Shown in pieces: positions 40,246-51,828 of a stretch of DNA of 64,000 nucleotides. Below the pieces are notes generated by a model. That model had not been told where the DNA came from, did no database searches, and was given only the letters and a program-made list of their open reading frames with translations. The position numbers and the translations under genes are program-made. The DNA lies in assembly GCA_000277445.1 (NCBI GenBank), contig AJWJ01000057.1, positions 1-64,000 of the forward strand, in the 5' to 3' direction. Within the stretch, counting starts at the first letter, position 1; each line of letters begins with the position of its first letter. Origin of the DNA: Polysphondylium violaceum (Eukaryota > Evosea > Eumycetozoa > Dictyosteliales > Dictyosteliaceae).

Positions 40246-41910
40246 ATGTCTGGCCAACCACCACCACCCCAACAACCTGTATATAAACAAAATATTGTTG
40301 TTGGTACTCATGTACAACATCCCCAACAACCAAATATATATCAACAACCAAATATTCAACAACAGCAGCAGCCACAACCAATGTACCAACAGCAGCCACA
40401 AAATATACAACAGATGAAACCACATCCTCAAAATATGCAGCAACAGGTTTATCATCCTCAGGCTGCAAATGTATTAAAGCAACAACCACAACCACAACCA
40501 CAGCAACAACAACAACAACAACAACCACAACCACAACAAATGTATAATCCCAATTTAGTGCAACAGCAAGGACAACCTCAACATTTAAATATACAACAAC
40601 CAACAACTATATCTTCACCAGTGTACCCACCTAGACCCAATATTAATATACAATCACCAGCATCACCACCCAATACTCATACACCACAGCAACAGCAGCC
40701 AACAAATATATCTACTCCTACAACAACATCGGTCACTACACCACCGCCTTCAACGCCAGGTGTTAGCACACCTAGTACAACAACAAGCAGCACAACAACA
40801 GCTAGTAGTGGACCCAGTTTGGGATCAATAGAGTCTTCAATAGAGAGTGTCTTGAGAAAGAATAATTTAGTGAACTCAAACACATATTCACCAGTATCCA
40901 ACATCAGTGTTTCAACACCTCCACAGAATCTAGGTACCAGTGTAGGATCAATTTCAAACTCACCAAACACCGTGGGTATGCCAACACCAACAACACCCAT
41001 GAACCCCAACACTCCACCCACACAGTCGATATCCACCTCGACACCAACCATCACCTCGTCTACCCTTGCACCCAACGGTAGTATCGCATCACCAATTATC
41101 TCTACACCCCCTGTATCTAATGCCACCATATCAATCCCTTCCTCATCATCCAGCACAACCACAACAACAACCACCACCGGTGGCACACCATTATCAACAG
41201 CATCATCCAATCCATTAATTACCAACCAACCAGTGATATCTGGCACCAACCCATCTGTGTATAACGGTGGACAACAAAACTATGTCACAACATCATCTTC
41301 GGGTGGTACCATCGTCAAGGCGAAAAAAGAAAAAGAAAGAGACAGAAAAGAAAGAGAACAACGTGAACGAGAACTCAGAGAACAGGCAGAGCGGGAACAA
41401 CGTGAAAAAGAATTAAACAAAGACATTGAACCCGAGGTGTTGGGGAAAAGAAAACTCAGTGAACTTTTACAGCAAATCTCACCCAACGAAAAGATGGACG
41501 AGGACGTCGAAGATATACTGGGTGTTTTGGCCGAGGACTTTGTAGAGAGTGTCGTATCGTTTGCCTGCACACTGGCCAAACACAGAAACTCTACCGTACT
41601 CGAGGTCAAGGATCTCCAGTGTCATTTGGAAAGAAACTGGAATATTAGAGTACCCGGTTTTGGCAATGTAGAACAATCTAAATCTTTTAAAAAAACCCAT
41701 TATCCTGAGAACCATAAACTCAGAATTCAAGCAATGAAGAAATCAATCTCTATCAATCAATCACTCCAAAAGAAACAAGAACAAAAAGAGGCAAAAGAAA
41801 AACAAAAAGAACTCAGAGAACAACAGCAACAAGAAGAACTTAAGCAACAAATTCAACAACAAAGTCAACAATCTAAACAATCACAACGTAATGGGACTGG
41901 AAATATTTAA
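40246..41910 (+). CDS. taf12: TFIID subunit TAF12
   Basis: A single exon encodes 554 residues. Residues 1-130 are Gln/Pro-rich, 130-360 Ser/Thr/Pro-rich, followed by a highly charged Arg/Glu helix. The histone fold lies at about residues 400-475: KRKLSELLQQISPNEKMDED, VEDILGVLAEDFVESVVSFA, CTLAKHRNSTVLEVKDLQCH and LERNWNIRVPGFG. This is the H2B-like fold of TAF12, which pairs with TAF4 in TFIID and is shared with SAGA. A Gln/Lys/Glu-rich tail ends the protein. The histone fold is unmistakable; the long N-terminus is dictyostelid-style low complexity. Confidence 0.93.
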   Translation: MSGQPPPPQQPVYKQNIVVGTHVQHPQQPNIYQQPNIQQQQQPQPMYQQQPQNIQQMKPHPQNMQQQVYHPQAANVLKQQPQPQPQQQQQQQQPQPQQMYNPNLVQQQGQPQHLNIQQPTTISSPVYPPRPNINIQSPASPPNTHTPQQQQPTNISTPTTTSVTTPPPSTPGVSTPSTTTSSTTTASSGPSLGSIESSIESVLRKNNLVNSNTYSPVSNISVSTPPQNLGTSVGSISNSPNTVGMPTPTTPMNPNTPPTQSISTSTPTITSSTLAPNGSIASPIISTPPVSNATISIPSSSSSTTTTTTTTGGTPLSTASSNPLITNQPVISGTNPSVYNGGQQNYVTTSSSGGTIVKAKKEKERDRKEREQRERELREQAEREQREKELNKDIEPEVLGKRKLSELLQQISPNEKMDEDVEDILGVLAEDFVESVVSFACTLAKHRNSTVLEVKDLQCHLERNWNIRVPGFGNVEQSKSFKKTHYPENHKLRIQAMKKSISINQSLQKKQEQKEAKEKQKELREQQQQEELKQQIQQQSQQSKQSQRNGTGNI

Positions 41911-42003
41911 TAATAGTAATTAATAAATAAGAATATTTTATTTATTTTATCTGTATATATCCATTTTTAAACTAAAAGAGAAATCTAATCTTATGTCTAT
42001 TTC

Positions 42004-42675
42004 CTAAAAATCAATATCATCATCATTATTATTTAAAAGTGGTTGATGATCAAATCCATGAGTAGTTGAAGCTTGAGATTTAAAAAATATATCTTTGGGT
42101 TCTTCATATGTCTGTGATTGTTGTGAAATTGAACTTGTAAAATTATTCTCATTATTTATAATTTTGTTGTTATTATTATTATTGTTATTCATCATTACAT
42201 TTACACTTATATTATTATCATCAAAATTTGAATAATCTCTATCTGGATATTCAACAAAGAGCGAATATATTGAAAAAATTGAAAAACCTCTTTTTTTATA
42301 AAAGAAATGCACTTGTTTGTCTGTGTATAGGCTATTGATATCAAATATTATTTTATCAACACTTGAAACATGTTGTCTATGTAAAATGACCATAACCAAT
42401 GAATAAGTTGCTGCCAAGAGACAGAGTATAATAATGAGAGGTATATTTGGAAATTTAGAAACCACCAAACTAATCATCAACAATAACATTAAACCTGAAA
42501 ATGCAATGAATCTAAATTGTGCAATCTGATGAGATGAATTTAAACTATTGATAATTTGTATATAATCACTTGAACTGACTAGTTGGATAGGTAATCGATC
42601 TGGAATAATACTTTTCCATCCATTTTGTACATTTTCTTGTCTCTCTATTTCAAATTGAATCTTATTTGTTGTCAT
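42004..42675 (-). CDS. Two-helix membrane protein, possibly ERF4/GOLGA7-like
   Basis: A single exon encodes 223 residues. The N-terminal 50 residues (IQFEIERQENVQNGWKSIIP, then LPIQL and YIQIINSLNSS) precede two closely spaced hydrophobic helices at about residues 55-75 and 80-100. After a cytosolic KKRGFSIFSIYSLFVEYPD block comes an Asn-rich tail. The layout (an I-x-R opening, an FP/LP-x-x-L block, F/YxxxIxxLN, central hydrophobic pair, then DINSLY...GF..) is reminiscent of ERF4/Golgin A7 palmitoyltransferase partners. That similarity is weak and from memory; otherwise I do not recognise it. Confidence 0.6.
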   Translation of the reverse strand: MTTNKIQFEIERQENVQNGWKSIIPDRLPIQLVSSSDYIQIINSLNSSHQIAQFRFIAFSGLMLLLMISLVVSKFPNIPLIIILCLLAATYSLVMVILHRQHVSSVDKIIFDINSLYTDKQVHFFYKKRGFSIFSIYSLFVEYPDRDYSNFDDNNISVNVMMNNNNNNNNKIINNENNFTSSISQQSQTYEEPKDIFFKSQASTTHGFDHQPLLNNNDDDIDF

Positions 42676-42952
42676 TTATTGTTAAAATTGATGAGCGCAT
42701 AGGACCCACATCATTAATGTTTTAAGTGCGCTTTCACAAAAAATTTGAAAAAAAATTGTGCAAGTCCGAAAAGAAAAAAGAAATTTTTTATAAATGGATA
42801 TTAGATTTCGAGATATTTTTTCTAAAATTGCAAAGAAAAAAAAAAAAAAAAAGAAAAAAGAGATATTTTGATACATAAAGTGAACCTATAGTTTATATAT
42901 TTAATATATAAACTAAAAGATTGAGATTGTTTTTTTATTATAATAGAGAGTT

Positions 42953-44332
<1,380 letters not shown>

Positions 44333-44351
44333 CTATAGTGGGGGAGGATAA

Positions 44352-44525
44352 CTAAAAATAAATGATACAGAGACTATAGAAATAATTTTAATTAATATCT
44401 ATTGTATAGTAGTACTCTTTCTAATAATAAAATATTTACTTTTTATATATAATAAAAAAATAATTTGAAATAAATGTACAATATAAAAAAAACTAAACAA
44501 AAAGAATACAAGTGAATTTATATAC
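44352..44525 (-). other. Candidate 5' UTR intron of polyubiquitin
   Basis: On the minus strand a CAACAACAAACAG exon-like leader is followed by a GTATAT donor (44525) and, 174 bases later, an ATTTTTAG acceptor (44352), 25 bases before the ATG. The interior is AT-rich like other introns here. Not proven without transcripts. Confidence 0.4.
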
Positions 44526-46191
44526 CTGTTTGTTGTTGTGTGTTGAACTGAATTAGAAAAATTAACAAAAAGGAGCTGGCCTATTTATTTGTTGGGTGTG
44601 GGGTAAAATTTTTAATTAAAAAATAAATTGAGAAAAAAAAATTAAATTTAAATTAAAAAAAATTGAAAAAAATAAAATTTTAGGTCAATTTTTTTTGTGA
44701 TAATTGCAAATTTCTGGAGAGTGGGGTGTGGGTTGTTTGGATGGAGAGTTGAAAAAAAAGTGAAAAAAAATAGTCATGACTGTGTGATGACTTGATAGTG
44801 AGTGCACCCCACGTATTTAGGGAAGCTTTTTTCTTATCGTTTCGAAAAAGGGTGTGTCTATTTTTATTTTACAATCTGGAGGAGTAGTAGTAGAATGTGG
44901 AGCTAATATAGTCGTAGTATTGGCTAGTACTTTTTGCAAATGCTAATATTACAAACACACAACAGAAAATACTCACACACCACCCTCACACTCTCACAAC
45001 ACACACCCACCAAGTCTTAATTTATATATGTATCCTTTTATATAAATAAACAAAAGGTAGTTTGAACATCGATGTTATTTATAAATATAGTACTTATTAC
45101 TATTTATAGAAAACCTATTCAATTTGAATACAGGGGAAAAAGAAAAAAATATCAATATTTTGTTTTGGAATTTTTAACTTTAGACTATATAGAATTAAAA
45201 CTATTATTTACTAAATTGAAAATACCTGATTTTATTTAGCATATTTATCTTTTTGTTTATACTAAAAAAAAAAAAAGTAACCCGAGCCATCATCCATCAC
45301 TCTTTTTATTGTTTATAGTATAGGTTGATTAAAACGACCCAATACCATAAGCATATGAATACATATCTACTGATATTAATTGATTTATTTATCTATGTAC
45401 ACAAATAGATATATGTATACATATACCCTACTCTATGAGATGTTTCAAAGTTTACCATTTCTTTTCAACAACCAAACAGAATACACATAAATAATAAATA
45501 ATAAATAATAAATATAATAATTGAATTGAATTGATTACACAACATAACAATAATAACGTAACTTCATCTTTTACTAAAAATCCATTGTTGATACTAATTA
45601 TCACCCACCCTTTTTTTAAAAAATTTGAAAAAACAAATCTTTTTTTACATTGAAATGGAATAACGGTGAAAAAAAAAAATTTGATTTTGTGTTGTTTTTT
45701 TTTTTTTTTAAAAATTAAAAAAAAAAAAAAATTTCATATTTTATACTCTTCATTCTCTCTATACTCTATAATAATTATAATTTAGGTTTATTAATTTTGC
45801 ACACCGAATAGGCCAAAAATATAACAAAAGGTAGATCTGAATTCACTCTATTCACTCGATAATTTTTCCCCGACAACAATAGACAACAACGCAACACTAT
45901 CAACTCTGTTGCTTTTATTTTTCTATTTTTGTGCTTGTTTTTTTTTTTTATTATCAACAAATTCTCTCTAATACTAACAAACTTTTTTTTTTTTTTCTTT
46001 TTTTTCACTCTCTCTCTTCTCTCGACGCGTTGATATACTCTTGCATCGCTCTAGAATAAATTTATTTCCCTCTCAACGAAAGATCTTTATTCAGTACCCC
46101 AAAGGAAATATTAATCTCCATACATTCATCACCTCACACACTTTTTATCACTCTGTCAAATTTAATTTCTACTCGTCAATACTCAACAACC
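44526..46191. promoter_or_regulatory. Long divergent upstream region
   Basis: About 1.7 kb between polyubiquitin and the Lys-rich gene. It contains CACACACC-rich blocks near 44960-45010, TA-rich DNA, (AATAATAAAT)n near 45490, and dense T/A runs between 45600 and 46000. The CTCTCTCTTCTCTC block just before 46020 may belong to the leader of the Lys-rich gene. No gene seen. Confidence 0.5.
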
Positions 46192-46806
46192 ATGTCAACT
46201 GAAGTCGCTGATACCACCGCCACCACCAAAAAGCCAGCCGCTGCCACCAAAAAGAAGCCCGCTGCCAAGAGATCTGCACCAATCCAAGTGGTTGCTCCCA
46301 CCAAAACTACCTCAAGAACCATCACTCCTCCAACAAGATTGATTGAACGTAAGTATTATACTCATTACTCGTAATCATATCACCTCTGTCTGTATCATTC
46401 ACTCGCGCGTGTTTTCTCAACAACTGACAAAGAGAGAGGTTAAACTTTTTTTTTTTTTTTTCACAACTAACCCAAAATCGTAAAAAAAAAAAATTTACAA
46501 ATACTGTAGAAGAACAATTGGCTGAAGCTCGTAGAAAGGAAAAGTCCAAGGTTTGTATTCGTCTACTCTACTTGTTCCTCTCTTGAATGGTGTATACTAA
46601 CATTGATAAAAAAAAAAAAAAATTTCACTTACACTCTACAGAAAGCTCAAGAAACTGCAAGAAAAGCTGCTTTGGCCAGCACCAAGGTAAAGAAAACTAC
46701 CACTGGCGCCAAAAAATCAACAGCCACTAAAAAGAAGGCCCCTGCTAGCAAATCCAAGACCACTGCCAACAAAAAGAAGACCAGTGCCCCAAAAAAGAAG
46801 AAATAA
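46192..46806 (+). CDS. Small Lys/Ala/Thr-rich basic protein
   Basis: Three exons (46192-46348, 46510-46550, 46642-46806) join in frame to 120 residues. Both ends are composed of KK, PA, TK and AK units (TKKPAAATKKKPAAKRSAP; TANKKKTSAPKKKK), separated by a short helix EEQLAEARRKEKSKKAQETA. This composition resembles histone H1 tails, but the winged-helix globular domain is missing. I infer a nucleic-acid-binding, probably nuclear or ribosome-associated protein. Codon use in the last exon is C/G-ending and suggests abundance. Confidence 0.72.
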
Positions 46807-47251
46807 GTAGTTCTTGAACCACAACTCTCAAGGTCAATTGTTTATATCTTTGCAAATTTTTTTTTATTTTTTTTCAATTTGATCTTTGATCCATTGAATC
46901 AAAAACAAAAATCAATTGCACTCTAGTTATTCCCATTGCCTTTACTTTTTATCAACAGTATCTCACCCACTTCAACCAAGATTAATCAAAGTGATAATTA
47001 TCATTTTACTCAACCATTCTCCCTTTATTTTTGTAAATATTTCCAAAAAAATAAAAAAATAAAAAACAAAATTTTTTTTTAAAAAAATCACAGAATTGTC
47101 CAGATATTGATTATCTATAAAAAAATAAAAATATATATCTTCATAGTATCTCATTTATTAGAGTTGTTAAGTAGGAGTAGATGGCAAATTGTTGAGGGAG
47201 GAGTGGTAGTTGAGAAACATTTTTAGTTGTTGAACTAACATCTAAAGGTGC
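46807..47251. other. Convergent spacer
   Basis: AT-rich flanks of two convergent genes, with A and T runs around 46857-46880 and 47043-47090. Nothing coding seen. Confidence 0.45.
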
Positions 47252-48717
47252 CTAGTATTTTTCATCGATAAATTCTTTTTCGATTTCTTCCTTGGATAGA
47301 GTCTTTTCTTCCTTGTTTATCTGTTTATTTCCATTTATAAAATCCTCTTTATAAACCAAGATATGGGCTATTTGGGTCCCTTTAACTATACAAGTAGTTG
47401 TTAGATAAACTCCATCTGAGAATGAGGTCATTTTGTAACACTCGGCACCATCTTTTTTAAAAACTTCATTTTTCAATTGGGGAGAGTTGAGGAGGTGAAG
47501 TTTATCTAAAAAGATTTTCCTGTTTGCTTCATTGGGTTCATCAAGGTATGAGTCGATTAAAGCTCTAATTGAATATGGGGTATACTCTTTACCTTTGGAT
47601 AGTTTTTCAACTAAATTTTCATTCTTTAGTGTTTTATGTTTTGCTTTGCTTAAACAATAGTTTTTAGCCAAATTAAATAAGAAATAATATATTTCAGGGT
47701 ACATGCCGATTTTACATTGAACTTCGAGAAATAATTCTTGAGGGGATTCGGCTTTAAACTTTTTAGACATCACATCAAGGTCATCTTGGCTTTTGTTTTG
47801 ATATATTAGTCCTAAAATAGTCAACATTGAGAAAAGGCCCAATTGTTTTCCTATGTCCTCTTTAGGTTTTTGATAGAGACAGAAATATCTGCATCTCCAT
47901 TTGTATGAAGAGCGATGTCCTTTTGAACAGACATCACATTCAGATTTTTGAGTAATACAGGATACTCTGCCACTCACCGACTCCCATTCGACCTTCTCAA
48001 TTTTCAGAAGAGTGAATATTTCATTAAATTTCTCCCTAACCTGTAAGAATAAAATGTTTAGGTTTTTTTTTTTTTTTTTTGTAAAACTTACTTGATTTGC
48101 CTGAGCAAAAAAAACCTTTCCTTTTTCAATTGCATTGGAGAGAGTCTTACGAACTTCTTCAAAGTACTTTTTAACTTCAGGATTCTTATCTGAAAGCTCT
48201 AAGAGAGTTTTCTTTTTTATAGCATCTTGTATTTTTTTTTCCAGTTGTCCTTTTTTATTGTTATCAGCTTCTGATAATTTTTGAAAATTCCAACATTGAT
48301 TTATTGTTGTTCTGAGGGACACCCAATAGTCGTATGTTAGTTATGCATTTCTCACTATTTCCCTAAATACTGATTGTGCCAAAATATGATCAGCTTGTGT
48401 ACCTTCTTTATTACCTAAAGTTCTGGTTAAAATATATATAGAAGACCTATGATTAAAAAATACATACCATTGATTTTATTGAAAAGTTTTTGTGCTGATT
48501 CTTGTCTAAAAAAAGAACTACCTTTTTTTTTTGCTTCTTCAGTCTTGGTAAATTCATAATAAGTTACTATAAATTTGGAAAAATCTTCAAATGACATAAA
48601 TGCTTTGGTTATATTGTCAAGATCATCCTTTCTGAGACCATATCGAACATATATCTCACTTTCTCTTTTCTCTATATAATACTTAAGGTCTTGATGGCTA
48701 GGTTTATAGAAAGACAT
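47252..48717 (-). CDS. Unrecognised Lys-rich protein with a Cys cluster; gene model incomplete
   Basis: Exon 1 begins at ATG 48717 and ends near 48471 (KLFNKIN, GTATGT donor). A short second exon beginning after ACTTTAG near 48412 reads GNKEGTQADHILAQSVFREI. The rest (about 48310-47252) is open, interrupted by one clear 71-base intron near 48100-48030 (AANQ...VREKFN). The coding frames on either side of about 48345-48310 do not join cleanly: a 44-base candidate intron with an ACTAAC branch site leaves the frame out by one. The protein, roughly 450 residues, has a CDVCSKGHRSSYKWRCRYFC block that could bind a metal and a helical C-terminal half. I do not recognise it; it may be lineage-specific. 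Confidence 0.55.
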
Positions 48718-49102
48718 CTTGATGAGTAAATAAATAAAAGAAAATAAAAAGTTGGGCTTTTATACTGATCGAAATTTTAAAATCAAAAAAAAAATACAAA
48801 AAAAAAAGTGTGAGTGATCTTAAGATTTTCTCGATTTGATTTGGGGACCTATTTTCAAATTTAAATTTTGGCGCCAAAAAGAAGACAGGAGTGGAATCAT
48901 CACTTCATTCACTCTGATGTGGAGAAAGCCATGCGTCCTTCATAGACCCCTTCTTTTTTTGAGGTGTGAGGATTTGGCAGACATATGAAGCGGAATCAGA
49001 AAAATTTTTTATAAATAATATTTTCATTTATTTGTTTTGAGTTGTTTGGTTTGTTTTAATAAAAATAAAAGATAAAAATAAGATGTAATAACAACACAAC
49101 GC
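48718..49102. other. Intergenic
   Basis: AT-rich with an A run near 48786-48808. This holds the upstream region of the 48717 gene. Nothing else seen. Confidence 0.45.
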
Positions 49103-50077
49103 TTAAGCTCTGTTTGGATTGTTGTTGTTATCATTAATACGATAGAAGAAATCGCTGAGTAAACCAAGACCCAGTTTGGAGACACTGGTGGAGGAGTATT
49201 TTGCAAAATTGGAGGGAATCTTGTTGATTGAAATACAAGGTTTCTTTAATCGATCTAGACCAGCCCAAGCCATAAAAATCTTTAGCTGACAACCGCCACC
49301 AATATCGCATCCTAAATCTGAATATTTTGCAGCACATTGACCGTCGATACATTGGTCACAATCTTTGCATGCATTGATTCTGTCACCATCCCACACTGCA
49401 TCAGTAATGGCACCATTTGCCAATTGAACTACCACTGTAAAGTAATTGACTGTTGCATTCTTTCCTAAATCGTGAACGTGTTTGGGTGGAAGTACTATAT
49501 TTCCATATTTAGTGACGTTTCCTTGTTTCATTACATATTCTGTGACATTGTATGTTGCGACGGCAGGATCTGTGCATTCAGTAACTGTTAATCTTGTGCC
49601 ATTCTCATAGGTACAACTCTTGGGAACATCTACTGTAGCATTGTATGTATAAAATGATGTTGTACTCTTATTACCTGGTATTTCCATCCAAATCACTACA
49701 TTTTCATTACCCATAATACTAACGTTTGCTATATAATTATTATTATTAGTATCAAATGTTGAATCTACTCTTATCAACTACTACTACAACTTCAACTACA
49801 AGTATTACATACACATTGGTATTTTCAAGGTTGTAAATTCATCAACTCTTGGATGAAATGTTGTGTAGGCTTCAAAACCAGTAGTGTTATCTCTAATATA
49901 AAGTTTGCAAAAACTGTAATCGTAACGCTTGAGATTTCTAATTTGAGTTTCAGAATTTTGTAAATCTGTACGAATAGGACCTAAATCTAGACCAGGACCA
50001 TGAGCAATTTGTGAATTTATAAAACTAAAACATGCTTGTAAAAGTATGAATCCTAAAAAGACATTTAAAGCTTTCAT
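49103..50077 (-). CDS. Secreted, N-glycosylated Cys-rich protein
   Basis: Exon 1 (50077-49813) and exon 2 (49767-49103) join in phase 1 across an unusually short 45-base intron, giving 309 residues. A signal peptide (MKALNVFLGFILLQACFSFI) opens the protein. About seven N-x-S/T glycosylation sites follow (for example NVSIMG, NKSTTS, NATVD, NVTEY, NATVN). A Cys-rich block CKDCDQCIDGQCAAKYSDLG lies near residue 230. The C-terminus has no clear membrane helix or GPI signal. It is probably an extracellular protein of the amoeba sheath or a secreted ligand. Family not recognised. Confidence 0.7.
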
Positions 50078-50722
50078 CTTTTCAGTTTATCTATGTGTGT
50101 ATGTGTATGTTTGTCGGACAATATGTATGAATAAATAAATAGAATATATGTGTATAGGATAATGTTACAGGTGGTGTGAGTGAGAGTGAGTAAGGTATCT
50201 ATCTATGTAGTTATATGAATATGATGGATATCTTTTTTTAAAAAAATATTTTTTACACACAATTTGAAAAAAAGAAAATAAAACAACAAGGATGCCTAAT
50301 GGTAATAGTAACAACAAGAAAAATAAATAAAAATACTATGAATATGTATGATTCGATTAGTTTAATTAAATGTTGAATCTGTAGTAATTGTATAGTGATG
50401 TCTGGAGAGACCGATTTCTAGTGAAAAAAAAAAAAATATTAAAAAAATTTTTTAAAAAAAAACAATTTAAAAAAAAAAAATAAATCGAAAAATAACGACA
50501 AGTGATGTTTTTGCCATCCACAACGACGTCGCGTGGTTTCCTTTTTTCAATTAAATGAAAATGTTTAAGGTTTGAATTTTCACCACATATGCACCACATA
50601 TGCACCACTAAATATGAAAGTTTAAAAATGATTGATTGGAGATAGAGAGAAGAGGGAAGAGATAATTTATTATTTGTTTGTGTGTTTGATTGATTGTATA
50701 TTTATATTTATAATTTATTGAG
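50078..50722. other. Intergenic
   Basis: Upstream DNA of the secreted protein and the 3' flank of TPI, with TG-rich and poly-A/T blocks (50420-50480) and a doubled CACATATGCACCA phrase at 50583-50607. No gene seen. Confidence 0.45.
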
Positions 50723-51620
50723 TCAGATGGTCTTTGGGGAGGCAGATTTGATGATGGTGGAGAAGTCGGTGGCAATAAGGGATGCACCGCCAACCAAGAA
50801 ACCATCGACGTCGGGTTTTTCGGCAAGTGCGTTGCAATTGGCAGCGCCAACAGAGCCACCATACATGATAGAGGTTTTGGCAGCGACAGTTTCGTCAATG
50901 TTGTCTTTTAACCATGAACGCACGTATTTGTGAGTGTCTTGAGCTTGGTCGGGGGTAGCAGTGACACCGGTGCCGATGGCCCACACGGGTTCATAGGCAA
51001 TGACAATACTGTCCCATTGTTTCTTGTCCAATGATTTCAAGTCGCCCAATTGGGCACTCAAGACAGCCTCTGTTTTGCTCGATTGTCTGTCAGCGAGTTG
51101 CTCACCAATGCAAAAGATGACCTTGAGGCCAATGTCAATGGCGTGCTTGGTTTTCTTGGCCAACAACTCACCGCTTTCACCAAAGATACTTCTTCTCTCA
51201 GAGTGACCGATAATCACCCAATTGATATTCAAATCTTTAACCATCTCTGCAGCAATTTCACCGGTAAAGGCACCCTTGGTCTCACTATAACAGTTTTGTG
51301 CTGATAATTGAATCTTGCCACTATCAACAAGACTTTGAGTATAATCTAAATAAATAGATGGTGGAGCAATAATGATTTCTATATAGTACCATACACAGTA
51401 TTAGTATATCTCGCTAAACAAATCCCACCACTGTCGTAACCTTACCAACATTGCTCTTTGATTCCACTTTATTCAATTCAGATACCAAAGCTTTAATTGA
51501 AGCTTTGTTTCCATTCTATTATTAGTAATAACCTATGAGTTAGTGTCTCTTATTCACTCATATAATCTTATTACTTACACATTTGTGATTTCCACCAACG
51601 AAAAAGGTTCTAGTAGTCAT
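50723..51620 (-). CDS. tpi: Triosephosphate isomerase
   Basis: Three exons (51620-51579, 51515-51446, 51378-50723) join in frame to 255 residues. The enzyme interconverts dihydroxyacetone phosphate and glyceraldehyde 3-phosphate in glycolysis. Catalytic residues are in place: K13 in GGNHKCNG, H96 in IIGHSERR and E167 in AYEPVWAIGTG, followed by YGGSVGAAN and DGFLVGGASL. The usual Trp before the catalytic Lys (NWK) is His12. Codons in exon 3 are rich in C and G endings, as expected for a glycolytic enzyme. Two small introns of 63 and 67 bases precede the long exon. Confidence 0.96.
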
Positions 51621-51828
51621 TTTATATGTGTGCGGGAGCTAATAATTTAATTTAAAAAAATGTAAAATGCATGCAGAAAAAAAGTTGGTGAAAAAAAAAA
51701 TGCTGTTCATCGCGAAAAAAAATAAAAAAAAAATAAAAAAATAAAACTTGATTGGGAAGTGTGTGCCAAAATCAATGATTTTTCAAAATTTCATAGATAT
51801 ATAATATAACAAGAGGGATTTATTGAAT

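Noticed and set aside
40677-41249. 190-codon minus-strand frame opposite TAF12
   Set aside because: Val/Gly/Asp-rich complement of Thr/Ser/Pro repeats.
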